From an uncultured Pseudomonadota bacterium (GTDB lineage Bacteria; Pseudomonadota; Gammaproteobacteria; Burkholderiales; Burkholderiaceae), in assembly GCA_946480245.1 (NCBI GenBank), contig CAMLIZ010000019.1, positions 1-43,549 of the forward strand: a stretch of DNA of 43,549 bases, read 5' to 3'. The notes below the pieces were generated by a model. That model saw only the letters and a list, made by a program, of their open reading frames with translations, had not been told where the DNA came from and did no database searches. The position numbers and the translations under genes are program-made. Positions 9,032 to 17,809 of this stretch are shown here, one piece after another. Position 1 is the stretch's first letter. Each line of letters starts with the position of its first letter.

Positions 9032-10678
9032 GTGCCGGCGGGGCGTGTCACGGGGGAGTCCATGGTCGGTCGCATCCATTGCGCGCGCGCGCTTGTGTTG
9101 GCCTGCGCGCTCGCGCTGCATGCCGCGTCGCAAGCCCAGGTTCAGGCGCCTGCTGCCGAGGCGCAGCCGCGCATTCATGTGCTGCAGTTCGAGGTCACCG
9201 GCAACACCTTGCTCAGCGCTGCGTCCATCGATGCGGCGTTGGCCGGGTTTCGCGGCGAGCGCACGCTGGCCGAATTGAAGCAGGCCGCCCACGCGCTGCA
9301 GGCCTTGTATGCCGCGGCGGGCTATGGCGCGGTGGTGGCGTACCTGCCGCCGCAGCAGCCCGCTGCCGGTGTGGTCACGATCGCCGTGATCGAGGGGCGC
9401 CTGGCGCGCGTGCGCATCGAGGGCAACCATCGCTACACCGACGCCGAGATCCGCGCCAGCCTGCCGGCGCTGGTCGAAGGGCGCACGCCGCGCCTGGCCG
9501 AGCTGGACGCGCAAATCCAGCTCGCCAACGAGAACCCGGGCAAGCAGCTGCGCGTGCTGCTGCAGCCAGGCAGTGCGCAAGGCGATGTGGAGGCGCGTGT
9601 GTCGGTCAGCGAACAGCCGTTGCAGCGCTGGACGCTGGGGCTGGACAACACCGGCAACGACCGCACCGGCGAGGCCCGCGCCAGCGTGGGCTGGCAGCAC
9701 GCCGACCTGAGCGGGCGCGACGACGTGGCATCGCTGCAATGGCAGACCGCGCCCGCCAACCCCTCGCGCGTGAACGTGCTGGGCGCCGGCTACCACCTGC
9801 CGCTGTACGCGCAGCGCATGACGCTGGACGCCTATGCTGCCTATTCCGACGTGGACAGCGGCCGCTACGCCACGCCGGTGGGCAGCCTGCAGTTCAACGG
9901 GCGCGGGCGCGCGGCCGGCTTGCGCGTGGGCCGCGCGCTGGCGCCGGTGAACGAGGTCGCGCAGCGGGTGTTCGTGGGGCTGGACTATCGCGCCTACCTC
10001 AATCAGTGCGCGATCAGCGGGCTGCCTGATGGCGCCTGCGGGCCCGCCGGCGAAAGCGTGTCGGTGCAGCCGCTGGTGCTGGAGTACCTGCTGCAGGGCG
10101 GCGGCAGCACGCGCTGGTCGGGCTCCGTTGCGCTGCAGCACAACCTGCAAGTCGGCGGTGGGCTCGCTGGCACCACCCACTTTGAAGCGGTGCGCCCGGG
10201 CGCCGAGCCGCGCTACTCGCTGCTGCGCCTCTACGGCTCGCTTCTGCGGCCGCTCGCCGATGCGCTGCAACTGCAATTGCGCGCCGCCGGGCAGTGGACC
10301 TCGGACGCGCTGGTGCCGGGCGAGCAGTTCGGCGTGGGCGGCATCGCATCGGTGCGCGGCTACGAGGAGCGCGAATTGGCCGGCGACCGAGGCGGTTTCG
10401 CGTCGGCCGAGCTGTCGGGGCCCGAGTGGGCCTTGCCCGGCAGCGCCGGCCACTGGAGCGCCCTGGTGTTCGCGGACGCCGGCTGGCTGTCGAACCGGCA
10501 TGACGCGCCATGCATGGGCTTTCACCAGAGCTGCCGCATTGCCAGCGCCGGTGCCGGCGTGCGTGCGGCGGCCGGCCGGCTGCAGGCTCAGCTGTACGTG
10601 GCCACTGCATTGGTCGCCGGCCCGCAGACCGAGCGCAACAGCGCGCGTGCCCACGCTTCCGTGGCCTACGGCTTCTGA
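9032..10678 (+). CDS. TpsB/FhaC/ShlB-type outer-membrane transporter of a two-partner secretion system
   Basis: The 548-residue product has a signal peptide (cleavage near HAASQA), a POTRA-type region (about residues 45-125; IHVLQFEVTGNTLL, then GYGAVVAYLPPQQP and IAVIEGRLARVRIEGNHRYT), and a 16-strand barrel region ending in AYGF. The conserved barrel motif VRGY is at 441-444. TpsB barrels export one dedicated TpsA exoprotein, encoded here 26 bases downstream. GTG 9032 is supported by AGGAG at 9022-9026; ATG 9062, which has GGGGGAG upstream, is an alternative start and leaves a more ordinary signal peptide. Confidence 0.9.
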   Translation: MPAGRVTGESMVGRIHCARALVLACALALHAASQAQVQAPAAEAQPRIHVLQFEVTGNTLLSAASIDAALAGFRGERTLAELKQAAHALQALYAAAGYGAVVAYLPPQQPAAGVVTIAVIEGRLARVRIEGNHRYTDAEIRASLPALVEGRTPRLAELDAQIQLANENPGKQLRVLLQPGSAQGDVEARVSVSEQPLQRWTLGLDNTGNDRTGEARASVGWQHADLSGRDDVASLQWQTAPANPSRVNVLGAGYHLPLYAQRMTLDAYAAYSDVDSGRYATPVGSLQFNGRGRAAGLRVGRALAPVNEVAQRVFVGLDYRAYLNQCAISGLPDGACGPAGESVSVQPLVLEYLLQGGGSTRWSGSVALQHNLQVGGGLAGTTHFEAVRPGAEPRYSLLRLYGSLLRPLADALQLQLRAAGQWTSDALVPGEQFGVGGIASVRGYEERELAGDRGGFASAELSGPEWALPGSAGHWSALVFADAGWLSNRHDAPCMGFHQSCRIASAGAGVRAAAGRLQAQLYVATALVAGPQTERNSARAHASVAYGF

Positions 10679-10704
10679 ACCTCACCGAATCTCCCGAGCG
10701 CCTC

Positions 10705-13700
10705 ATGCATCACCTGCCCATCCCTGCACTGCGCCCGCTGGCGCGGGCCATGGCCGCCGGCGCGCTGCTGTCGCTGCCGTGTGCTTTCGCGCAGACCTTG
10801 CCGAGCGGCATGACCGTGCAGCAAGGGCAGGCCAGCCTGAGCACCCAAGGTGGTGCGATGACGGTCACGAACTCCAGCAACGCCATCCTCAACTGGCAGT
10901 CGTTTTCCATCGGTGCCGGCCAGTCGGTGCATTTTGAGCAACCGGGCAGCAGCAGCCAGGTGCTGAACCGGGTGACCGGCACCGACCCGTCCAGCATCCT
11001 CGGCAGCCTGAGCAGCAACGGCCGGGTGTGGTTGCTGAACCCGAACGGCGTGATCTTCGGCGCCGGGGCCCGGGTGGACGTTGCCGGGCTGGTGGCCTCG
11101 ACCCTGCAGCTGTCGGACACCGACTGGCTTGCTGGTCGCTATCGATTCAGCGCTGCGCCCACCGCCGGCGCTGCCGTCGTGAACCAGGGCGAGATCCGCA
11201 CGCCGCTCGGCGGCCGCGTGCTGCTGCTGGGCACCAGCGGGGTGCAGAACAGCGGCCTCATCGATGCGCCCGGCGGGCAGGTGATGTTGGCGGCCGGGCA
11301 GAGCATTGAGGTGGTCGACACCGGGGCGCCGAACGTCGAGCTGCGCGTCACGGCCCCGCAAGGCGAAGCGCTGAACCTCGGCACGTTGTCCGCCGACGGC
11401 GGGCGCATCGACGTGCAGGCCGGCATCGTGAACCAGCAGGGCGTGATGCGCGCCGACACGCTGGAGCAGGGCGCGCATGGCGAGGTCGTGCTGCGCGGCG
11501 CCAGCCAGGTGAACCTGGCGGCCGGCAGCGTCACGCAGGCGGCGGGCACGCAAGGCGGCAACGTGGAGGTCGACAGCGGCGCGGGCCAGACGATCGTGGC
11601 CGGCACGGTGACCGTCACCGGCAGCGCGAGCACCGGCGGGCAGGTGCGCCTGCTCGGCCATCACGTGGGCCTGGACGGCAATGCGGTGGTCGACGCCAGT
11701 GGCGCGTACGGTGGCGGCGAGGTGCTGGTGGGCGGTGGCATGCAGGGCCAGGACAGCCTGGTGCCGAACGCCCAGGCCACCTACATGGGCGCCGGCGCGC
11801 GCATTGCGGCTGACGCGCTCGCCAACGGCAACGGCGGCGCGATCGTGCTGTGGAGCGACGAGGCCACGCGCGTGTACGGCACGCTCACCGCGCGCGGCGG
11901 CGCGGCCGGCGGCTCCGGCGGCCTGATCGAAACCTCCGGCGGCTGGCTCGATGCCCGGCCGGCGCTGGTGAGCGCCGCAGCACCCGCCGGGGCGGCCGGA
12001 CGCTGGCTGCTCGACCCGAACGACATCCTCATCAGCGACAGCGTCAGCGACACCAACATCAGCGGCAGCCCCGACTTCAGCAGCAGCGCCGACAGCGCGC
12101 AATTGAGCACCGCCACGCTGTTGCAGGCGCTCGACAGCGGCTCCAACGTGACCGTGAGCACCGGCACCGCAGCGCCGAACACGCAGGCGGGCGACATCAA
12201 CGTGGTGAGCGCGTCGCTCATCGCCACGCCGAGCAGCAACGTCAGCCTCACGCTGAATGCGCACCACGACATCCTGATCGATTCGTCGAGCATCCTCAGC
12301 AGCAGCTCCGCCGCCATGGCGGTCACGCTCAACGCCGGACTCGGCGGCAGCGGCAGCGTCATCGTGCGAGGCAGCGCGGTCGATACCAACGGCGGGGACC
12401 TGAACCTGAATGCGCCGGCGTTGACGATGACGACCGCCACGTTGTCGTCGTTCACCGGCCGCACGGTGGTGCGCGCCGACACCATCCAGCTCGACCCGCA
12501 GTCCGCCATCGCCTCCGCGGCAAGCGGCAATGCGATCGTGCTGCAGGGCTTCTCGGGCACCTTCGTCACCTCGTTCGACAGTGGTGGCTCCACCGTGTTC
12601 AGCCTGGACGGCGGGCGGGGCCTGCTCTACAGCGCGTCGCCGGCGGCAGCCAACACCAGCGGCATGGCCTACACCTTCGTGGCCTACGGCAACACGGCGC
12701 CTGGCGCCTTGCCGGACCAGACCAACAACGGCGTGGTCTATGGCGTGACGCCGAGCGTCACGCTGTCCGGCACGGCGTCCAAGGTGTATGACCAGAGCAC
12801 GGCGATCTCGCTGGCCAGTGCCGGCCTGGCAATCACCGGTGGCCAGATCAACGGCGACACGGTCACGCTGACCAGCGACCCCACAGTGCTCAGCGGCAAC
12901 TTCTCGGATGCATCGGCCGGCACCGCGAAGGCGATCGCGCTGAACCCACTCGCGCTGAGTGCGGTGGATGCCAGCGGCCGCACGGTGTACGGCTACCAGG
13001 GCAGCCTGACGGGCGACATCCTGCGGCGCAACCTCAGCGCTTCCGGCCTGGCCTCCAGCAAGGTGTACGACGGCACGACGCTGGCCAGCGTCGGCGGCTG
13101 GACCTTGAGCGGCGTCCTTGCGGGCGACACCGTCAGCCTCGTGCCGGGCGCTGCGCAGTTCAGCGACCCGAACGTCGGCGTCGGCAAGGCGGTGAGCGCC
13201 AGTGCCACGCTGAGCGGCGCCGAAGCCGGCAACTACCGCCTGCTGCCGCTCAGCGTGGCTGGCGCCGACATCACGCCGGCCACACTCACCTACGTAGCGC
13301 AACCCACGCTGGCCCGCGTCGGCCTGCCGCTGCCGCCGCTCAATGGCTCGGTGATGGGCTTCATCGGCACTGACACGCTGGCCAATGCCACCACGGGCAC
13401 GCTGCTGTTCACCACCTCGGCCCCGGCCGATCCGCCGGCCGGCGTGTACGCGGTCGACGGCAGCGGCCTGAGCGCGCGCAACTACGTGTTTGCGCAAGAC
13501 GCCGGCAACGCCAACGCCCTTACGGTGGTGCCTGCGCATGCCGAGGTGGTGAGTCCGCCGCCCGACACGCCGGTGGCGATGCAGCATGCCAGCGACACCA
13601 CGCTGCCGCCGCCGGCGCCGCCCAGCGGCAGCCCGCCGGTGCTCGACGCCACCCAGGCCACGCAGCCCGATCCGCAGACCGGCACGGTGGCCTTCGCGCC

Positions 13701-14814
13701 GCTGCCAGTGGCCGACATGCCGCGTGACCGTGTGGCCCAGGTGCTGCAGGCGCGCGACGAGTACAAGCAGGGCGTGTTCGCCAACGGCATTGCGCTGCTG
13801 GAGCAGCACCCCGACATGGCCGACCTGCCGCCGTGCCAGAGCGCGAAGCAGGTGGAGACCGGCACCTGCCTGGTCACCGACGCCTTGAAGCGGCAGATGC
13901 AGGCCGAGCCGGCCGGCGCCACGGTGGCGGCCGGGCAGGCTCCGCCGGCTCCTGCAGCACCGGCGCCCACGGCGCCCGCGACCGGGGGTGCGCCGGCTCC
14001 GGTGCCTGCGCCTGTCGCTGCTGCCGCTGTGCCGGCCATCCCGCTGCCCGCAGCGCGCGCGGTGAAGGCCGCCGCGCTGCCGCAGATCCGCCGCAAGGTG
14101 GCGCTGGTGATCGGCATCGACCGCTATGCCGACCGCCGCATCCCGCAGCTCGAGAACGCGGTGAGTGATGCACGTGCCATCGGCGCCACCTTCGAGAGCG
14201 CGCTGGGCTACGAGACGGTGGTGCTCGAGAACGCCAGCAAGGAGGCGATCGTCGCCGCGCTGAATCGGCTCGCGCTCACGGTGCGGCCGCAGGATTCGGT
14301 GGTGGTGTACTACGCCGGCCACGGCACGCTGGTGCCCGGCACCGGGCTGGGGTACTGGCAGACCGCCAACGCCGACCCCGACAACCCGCGCAGCTGGATC
14401 TCCAACGCCGACATCGGGCGCCTGATCGGCGAGATCGGCGCGTCGCAGGTGGCCCTGATCTCCGACAGCTGCTATTCCGGATCGCTGGTGTCCGGCGAGC
14501 GCATCGGACCTTCGGCCGCGCCGCTGGACCCCTCCCGTGTGCTGAGCCACAAGGCGGCGGTGGCGATGTCCTCCGGCGGCAACGAGCCGGTGGCCGACGA
14601 GGGCAAGCAGGGGCACTCGCCGTTCGCCTGGAACCTGATGCAGTCGCTGCGCGACCTGGCCAGCTGGCAGCCTGGGGGCAACGTGTTCGCGAAGGTGCGC
14701 TTCGCGGTGGCGCGCGAGCTGCCGCAGCGGCCGCAGTACGGCGCTGCGCCGTTCAGCGGTCACCAGCCCGGCACCGACTACCTGTTCGAGCGGCGCGAGC
14801 TGGCGCAGCAGTAG
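10705..14814 (+). CDS. TpsA-type secreted exoprotein with C-terminal caspase-like protease domain
   Basis: The 1369-residue protein begins with a Sec signal (cleavage near CAFA|Q, residue 29), followed by a haemagglutination-activity/TPS secretion domain (about 30-280; LPSGMTVQQGQASLS, GRVWLLNPNGVIFGAGARVD). A long repetitive beta-helix-like region follows, then two YDG/MBG-like repeats opening with KVYD at residues 693 and 786. A Pro/Ala-rich linker (about 1040-1125) leads to a caspase (peptidase C14) domain starting near residue 1128. Its catalytic pair is intact: His1206 in YYAGHG and Cys1256 in DSCYSG. The N-terminal domain should be recognised by the TpsB upstream. I chose ATG 10705 because the signal peptide follows it directly; longer readings run into tpsB. 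What the protease cleaves is unknown. Confidence 0.9.
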   Translation: MHHLPIPALRPLARAMAAGALLSLPCAFAQTLPSGMTVQQGQASLSTQGGAMTVTNSSNAILNWQSFSIGAGQSVHFEQPGSSSQVLNRVTGTDPSSILGSLSSNGRVWLLNPNGVIFGAGARVDVAGLVASTLQLSDTDWLAGRYRFSAAPTAGAAVVNQGEIRTPLGGRVLLLGTSGVQNSGLIDAPGGQVMLAAGQSIEVVDTGAPNVELRVTAPQGEALNLGTLSADGGRIDVQAGIVNQQGVMRADTLEQGAHGEVVLRGASQVNLAAGSVTQAAGTQGGNVEVDSGAGQTIVAGTVTVTGSASTGGQVRLLGHHVGLDGNAVVDASGAYGGGEVLVGGGMQGQDSLVPNAQATYMGAGARIAADALANGNGGAIVLWSDEATRVYGTLTARGGAAGGSGGLIETSGGWLDARPALVSAAAPAGAAGRWLLDPNDILISDSVSDTNISGSPDFSSSADSAQLSTATLLQALDSGSNVTVSTGTAAPNTQAGDINVVSASLIATPSSNVSLTLNAHHDILIDSSSILSSSSAAMAVTLNAGLGGSGSVIVRGSAVDTNGGDLNLNAPALTMTTATLSSFTGRTVVRADTIQLDPQSAIASAASGNAIVLQGFSGTFVTSFDSGGSTVFSLDGGRGLLYSASPAAANTSGMAYTFVAYGNTAPGALPDQTNNGVVYGVTPSVTLSGTASKVYDQSTAISLASAGLAITGGQINGDTVTLTSDPTVLSGNFSDASAGTAKAIALNPLALSAVDASGRTVYGYQGSLTGDILRRNLSASGLASSKVYDGTTLASVGGWTLSGVLAGDTVSLVPGAAQFSDPNVGVGKAVSASATLSGAEAGNYRLLPLSVAGADITPATLTYVAQPTLARVGLPLPPLNGSVMGFIGTDTLANATTGTLLFTTSAPADPPAGVYAVDGSGLSARNYVFAQDAGNANALTVVPAHAEVVSPPPDTPVAMQHASDTTLPPPAPPSGSPPVLDATQATQPDPQTGTVAFAPLPVADMPRDRVAQVLQARDEYKQGVFANGIALLEQHPDMADLPPCQSAKQVETGTCLVTDALKRQMQAEPAGATVAAGQAPPAPAAPAPTAPATGGAPAPVPAPVAAAAVPAIPLPAARAVKAAALPQIRRKVALVIGIDRYADRRIPQLENAVSDARAIGATFESALGYETVVLENASKEAIVAALNRLALTVRPQDSVVVYYAGHGTLVPGTGLGYWQTANADPDNPRSWISNADIGRLIGEIGASQVALISDSCYSGSLVSGERIGPSAAPLDPSRVLSHKAAVAMSSGGNEPVADEGKQGHSPFAWNLMQSLRDLASWQPGGNVFAKVRFAVARELPQRPQYGAAPFSGHQPGTDYLFERRELAQQ

Positions 14815-14829
14815 CGGCGCTGCCGCGCG

Positions 14830-15402
14830 CTAGTTGCGCAGGGTGACGATCGTGACCCTGCGGTTCTCCGGTGCCGTGGGGTGAACAGGGTCAAGCAGCT
14901 CGCTGGCGCCCTTGCCAACGGCGCTCAGCCGCTCGGGCAGGACGCCCTGGTGGGTGACGAGATAGTCGATCACCGACTCTGCGCGCTGCTGCGACAGCTT
15001 GATGTTGTGCTCGGCGTCGCCGCGCGGATCGGCGTGGCCCTCGACGCGGAACGACAGCCCGGCCAGCTGATCGCTCTGCAGTGCCTTGGCCACCGTGTCC
15101 AGAGCATGCGTGGCTTCGGGCGTGAGCACGGCCGAATCGGTGTTGAAGGTGATCAGCAGCGATGCCCGCCCCGGGCCCGCCTTGGCGGGCCGCGCGCTGG
15201 TGGCTGCACTGTTGGCCGGACGGAAGCCGCGCGTGCGCACGCCGCTGGCGGCGTCGGCCGGTGCCTCGACCGAGAGCGCATCGATCAGGGCCGACTCGGT
15301 GACTTGCGATCCCTTCAGCACCGGGCCTTCGGCGGCGGCCGTGCCGGGCAGGGCGGCTGCGACGGCAAGCGACAAGGCAAGCACGAGGGTCTTGATCTGC
15401 AT
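14830..15402 (-). CDS. OmpA-family peptidoglycan-binding protein
   Basis: This 190-residue exported protein has a signal peptide (MQIKTLVLALSLAVAAALPG, cleavage near TAAAEG), a short linker, and a C-terminal OmpA-like domain (about 85-190). The peptidoglycan-binding signature is seen in RVEGHADPRGDAEHNIKLSQ and ERLSAVGKGASEL, ending ENRRVTIV. Such proteins anchor the outer membrane or an envelope complex to the cell wall. ATG 15402 has AAGGAG at about 15408-15413. It runs convergently with the caspase exoprotein gene (15 bases between stops) and divergently from the kinase at 15491. No barrel domain is present. Confidence 0.9.
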   Translation of the reverse strand: MQIKTLVLALSLAVAAALPGTAAAEGPVLKGSQVTESALIDALSVEAPADAASGVRTRGFRPANSAATSARPAKAGPGRASLLITFNTDSAVLTPEATHALDTVAKALQSDQLAGLSFRVEGHADPRGDAEHNIKLSQQRAESVIDYLVTHQGVLPERLSAVGKGASELLDPVHPTAPENRRVTIVTLRN

Positions 15403-15490
15403 GAACGGCTCCTTGGGCGTTGAACGCGTGCCATTGTCCCTTGAGAGGCGGCGTGCAGCTAGACGACACTCGCCGCCACCCCCGATTCCA
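15403..15490. promoter_or_regulatory. Divergent 88-base region between ompA-like gene and kinase
   Basis: These bases must carry start signals for both divergent genes. On the minus strand GGGACAATGG could hold a -10-like ACAATG for the OmpA-like gene, but no matching -35 is seen. On the plus strand no clear promoter or ribosome binding site stands before ATG 15491. Confidence 0.3.
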
Positions 15491-17809
15491 ATGCAGCCCG
15501 ACGACCCCGACCAGACCGTCATCCGCGCCGTGCCCGCGGTGGACGACGAGGCCACGGTCGTCAAGCCGGCGTCCGCACCCGCCGCGCCGGCCTCGGCGCC
15601 GCCGCGCAGCGGCCCGCGACCGCCGCTGCCGCGCTCGCGCCATGCGATCTCGCTGCCGCCCGGCTTCCGGCTGCACGAATACCGCATCGACAAGCTGCTG
15701 GGGCAGGGCGGCTTCGGCATCACGTACCTGGCCACCGACGTGCACCTCGATGCGCCGGTGGCGATCAAGGAATACCTGCCCGAGGAGATCGCGTTCCGCA
15801 CCGCGGGCAAGACGGTGTCGCCCAATGCCAGCCGGCACCGCGAGCGCTACCGCAGCGGGCTGGAGAGCTTTCTGGCCGAAGCGCGCACGCTGGCCAGCCT
15901 GCGGCATCCGAACATCGTGCGCGTGGCGCGCTTCTTCGAGGCCCATGCCACGGCGTACATGGTGCTGGAGTACGAGCGCGGCAGCCCGCTCAAGCGCTGG
16001 TGGCCGGCGCACCGCGACCTGCCCGAGAAGGAGCTGATGCTGCTGCTGCAGCCTTTGCTCGACGGCCTGTCGGCGGTGCATGCCGCCGGCTACCTGCACC
16101 GCGACATCAAGCCCGACAACATCCAGGTGCGCGAGCGCGACGGCAGTCTGGTGCTGCTCGACTTCGGCTCCGCACGCCAGGCCGTGGGCGGCGGCGCGCA
16201 GGCCGACGTGGTGGTGACACCGGGCTATGCGCCGATCGAGCAGTATCTGGACGGCGACCAGGGCGCGTGGACCGACATCTACGCCGTGGGCGCCACGCTG
16301 TACTGGCTGGTGACCGGCAAGGCGCCGCCCAGCGCCGAGGCACGTGCGGCCGGCGAGGCGCTGGTGCCCGCGCAGCAGCTGGGGCAGGGGCGTTTCAGCC
16401 CGCAGTTCCTGGCCGCCATCGACTGGGCGCTGGCCTTCGACGCCGCCGACCGCCCGCAGGACGTGCCGCAGTGGCGCAGCGCGCTGTTTGCCGCGCATGC
16501 CGCCAGCCTCGGCCTGCAGGAGGCGCTGCGCGCCGGCGACGCTGCAGCCGCCGCGCCGGGCCACGCCGAGCGCAGCTCGCCGTGGCAGCGCCTGCGCCAC
16601 GGCGCACGGCAGCTCGCACGGCGGCTGCGGCCCTCGAACTGGCCGCTGGCACTGACCATGACACTGGCGATGACGCTCACCGCGCTGCTGCCGATGTCGA
16701 TCACCGGCTACGTCAACCTGCGCAGCAGCCTGAACGCGGTGTCCGCCGGCGAGTTGCGCAACCTCGAGGAGCTGGCGCGCAGCACCGCGGGCCGGCTGTC
16801 GCAGCTGATCATCGACAGCCGGCACCTCGCGCGCATGCTCGGGGCCGACAGCGGCTTCCGCGCGTTCCTGGCGGCGCCGTCACCCGCCGGGCGCGAGGCG
16901 CTGCGTGCGCAGCTGGTGGCGCTGGTGCAGGCCAATCCCGACATCCACCTCGTGATGGTGATGGACACCGGCGGCACCGCGGTGGTGTCCAACGACCCGC
17001 AGGTGATGGGCCGCAACTTCGGGTTCCGCGACTACTTCAAGACCGCGATGCAGGGCCGGCCGCACACCACCGGCATCGTGGTGGGCTCGGTGGCCGGCGC
17101 AGCAGGCATGTTCTACGCCGAGCCGGTGTTCGACGATGCCCGGCGCGTGCTCGGCGCCGTGGTGCTGCGCATCCGGGCCTCGTCGTTCAATGCGCTGCTG
17201 GACGAAACACGCAGCGGCTCCTCACGCACGCCGTTCGTGGTGGACGGCGACGGCGTCGTGATCCTGCACCCCGACGCGCGCAAGCTCTACAGCAGCCTGG
17301 TGCCGCTGCCGGCGGCCACGCTGGCCGCCATCCGCGCGGACCAACGCTTCCGGCGCGACCGCATCGCCAGCCTGCAGTTGCCGCAGCTGGCCCATGCGAT
17401 GGTGGGCGCGCGCGAGCTGGGGCATGTCAGCTACCCGGAGGGTGCGCAGGACGAGGAGCAGATCGCCGGATTCGCGCCGGTGCTGGCGCACGACTGGGTG
17501 GTGGGCGTGAGCGAGCCGCGCGCACAGTTCGAGCGACCGCTGCAGCGCCTGTTCCTGCAGCTGTTGGTGAGCGCGCTCCTCGTCGGCCTGCTGTTCACCG
17601 GGCTGGCGCTGCGCTTTGCGCGTGGCATCGTGCGCCCGATCCAGGCCTTGACGCGCGGCGCCGACGCCCTGAAGCAGGGCGACTATGCGCACGCCGCCGT
17701 CATCGTGCAGCGCGGCGACGAGATCGGCACGCTGGCGCGCACCTTCAACGTGATGATCGACGTGATCCGCCAGCGCGAGCGCGGCGGCGGCAAAGGGACC
17801 GCACCATGA
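15491..17809 (+). CDS. Transmembrane Ser/Thr protein kinase with periplasmic Cache-like sensor and HAMP
   Basis: The 772-residue protein has an N-terminal Pro/Ala-rich cytoplasmic leader, then a Hanks-type kinase domain (about 62-330). The glycine loop GQGGFG is at 71-76, the catalytic loop HRDIKPDN starts at His203 with Asp205, and the metal-binding DFG Asp is 224. A first membrane segment (about 384-405) leads into a periplasmic region of about 280 residues with double-Cache character (DIHLVMVMDTGGTAVVSNDP, then FGFRDYFKTAMQG). A second membrane segment (about 684-708) and a HAMP domain (about 708-760) end the protein. An order of kinase first and sensor last is unusual compared with PknB-type kinases. 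The stop overlaps the next ATG (ATGA). The ligand cannot be told from sequence. Confidence 0.9.
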   Translation: MQPDDPDQTVIRAVPAVDDEATVVKPASAPAAPASAPPRSGPRPPLPRSRHAISLPPGFRLHEYRIDKLLGQGGFGITYLATDVHLDAPVAIKEYLPEEIAFRTAGKTVSPNASRHRERYRSGLESFLAEARTLASLRHPNIVRVARFFEAHATAYMVLEYERGSPLKRWWPAHRDLPEKELMLLLQPLLDGLSAVHAAGYLHRDIKPDNIQVRERDGSLVLLDFGSARQAVGGGAQADVVVTPGYAPIEQYLDGDQGAWTDIYAVGATLYWLVTGKAPPSAEARAAGEALVPAQQLGQGRFSPQFLAAIDWALAFDAADRPQDVPQWRSALFAAHAASLGLQEALRAGDAAAAAPGHAERSSPWQRLRHGARQLARRLRPSNWPLALTMTLAMTLTALLPMSITGYVNLRSSLNAVSAGELRNLEELARSTAGRLSQLIIDSRHLARMLGADSGFRAFLAAPSPAGREALRAQLVALVQANPDIHLVMVMDTGGTAVVSNDPQVMGRNFGFRDYFKTAMQGRPHTTGIVVGSVAGAAGMFYAEPVFDDARRVLGAVVLRIRASSFNALLDETRSGSSRTPFVVDGDGVVILHPDARKLYSSLVPLPAATLAAIRADQRFRRDRIASLQLPQLAHAMVGARELGHVSYPEGAQDEEQIAGFAPVLAHDWVVGVSEPRAQFERPLQRLFLQLLVSALLVGLLFTGLALRFARGIVRPIQALTRGADALKQGDYAHAAVIVQRGDEIGTLARTFNVMIDVIRQRERGGGKGTAP

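Noticed and set aside
10666..14763. Open frame of about 1365 codons on the minus strand opposite the caspase exoprotein
   Set aside because: It is rich in Arg, His, Gly and Ala with no family motif, and the plus-strand frame has a signal peptide, a TPS domain and a catalytic pair. Long antisense frames are expected in DNA with this GC content.
14814..14826. GCGGC/GCCGC hairpin between the exoprotein and OmpA-like stops as a bidirectional terminator
   Set aside because: The stem is only 5 bp with a 3-base loop and neither side has a T tract. In such GC-rich DNA it can be chance.
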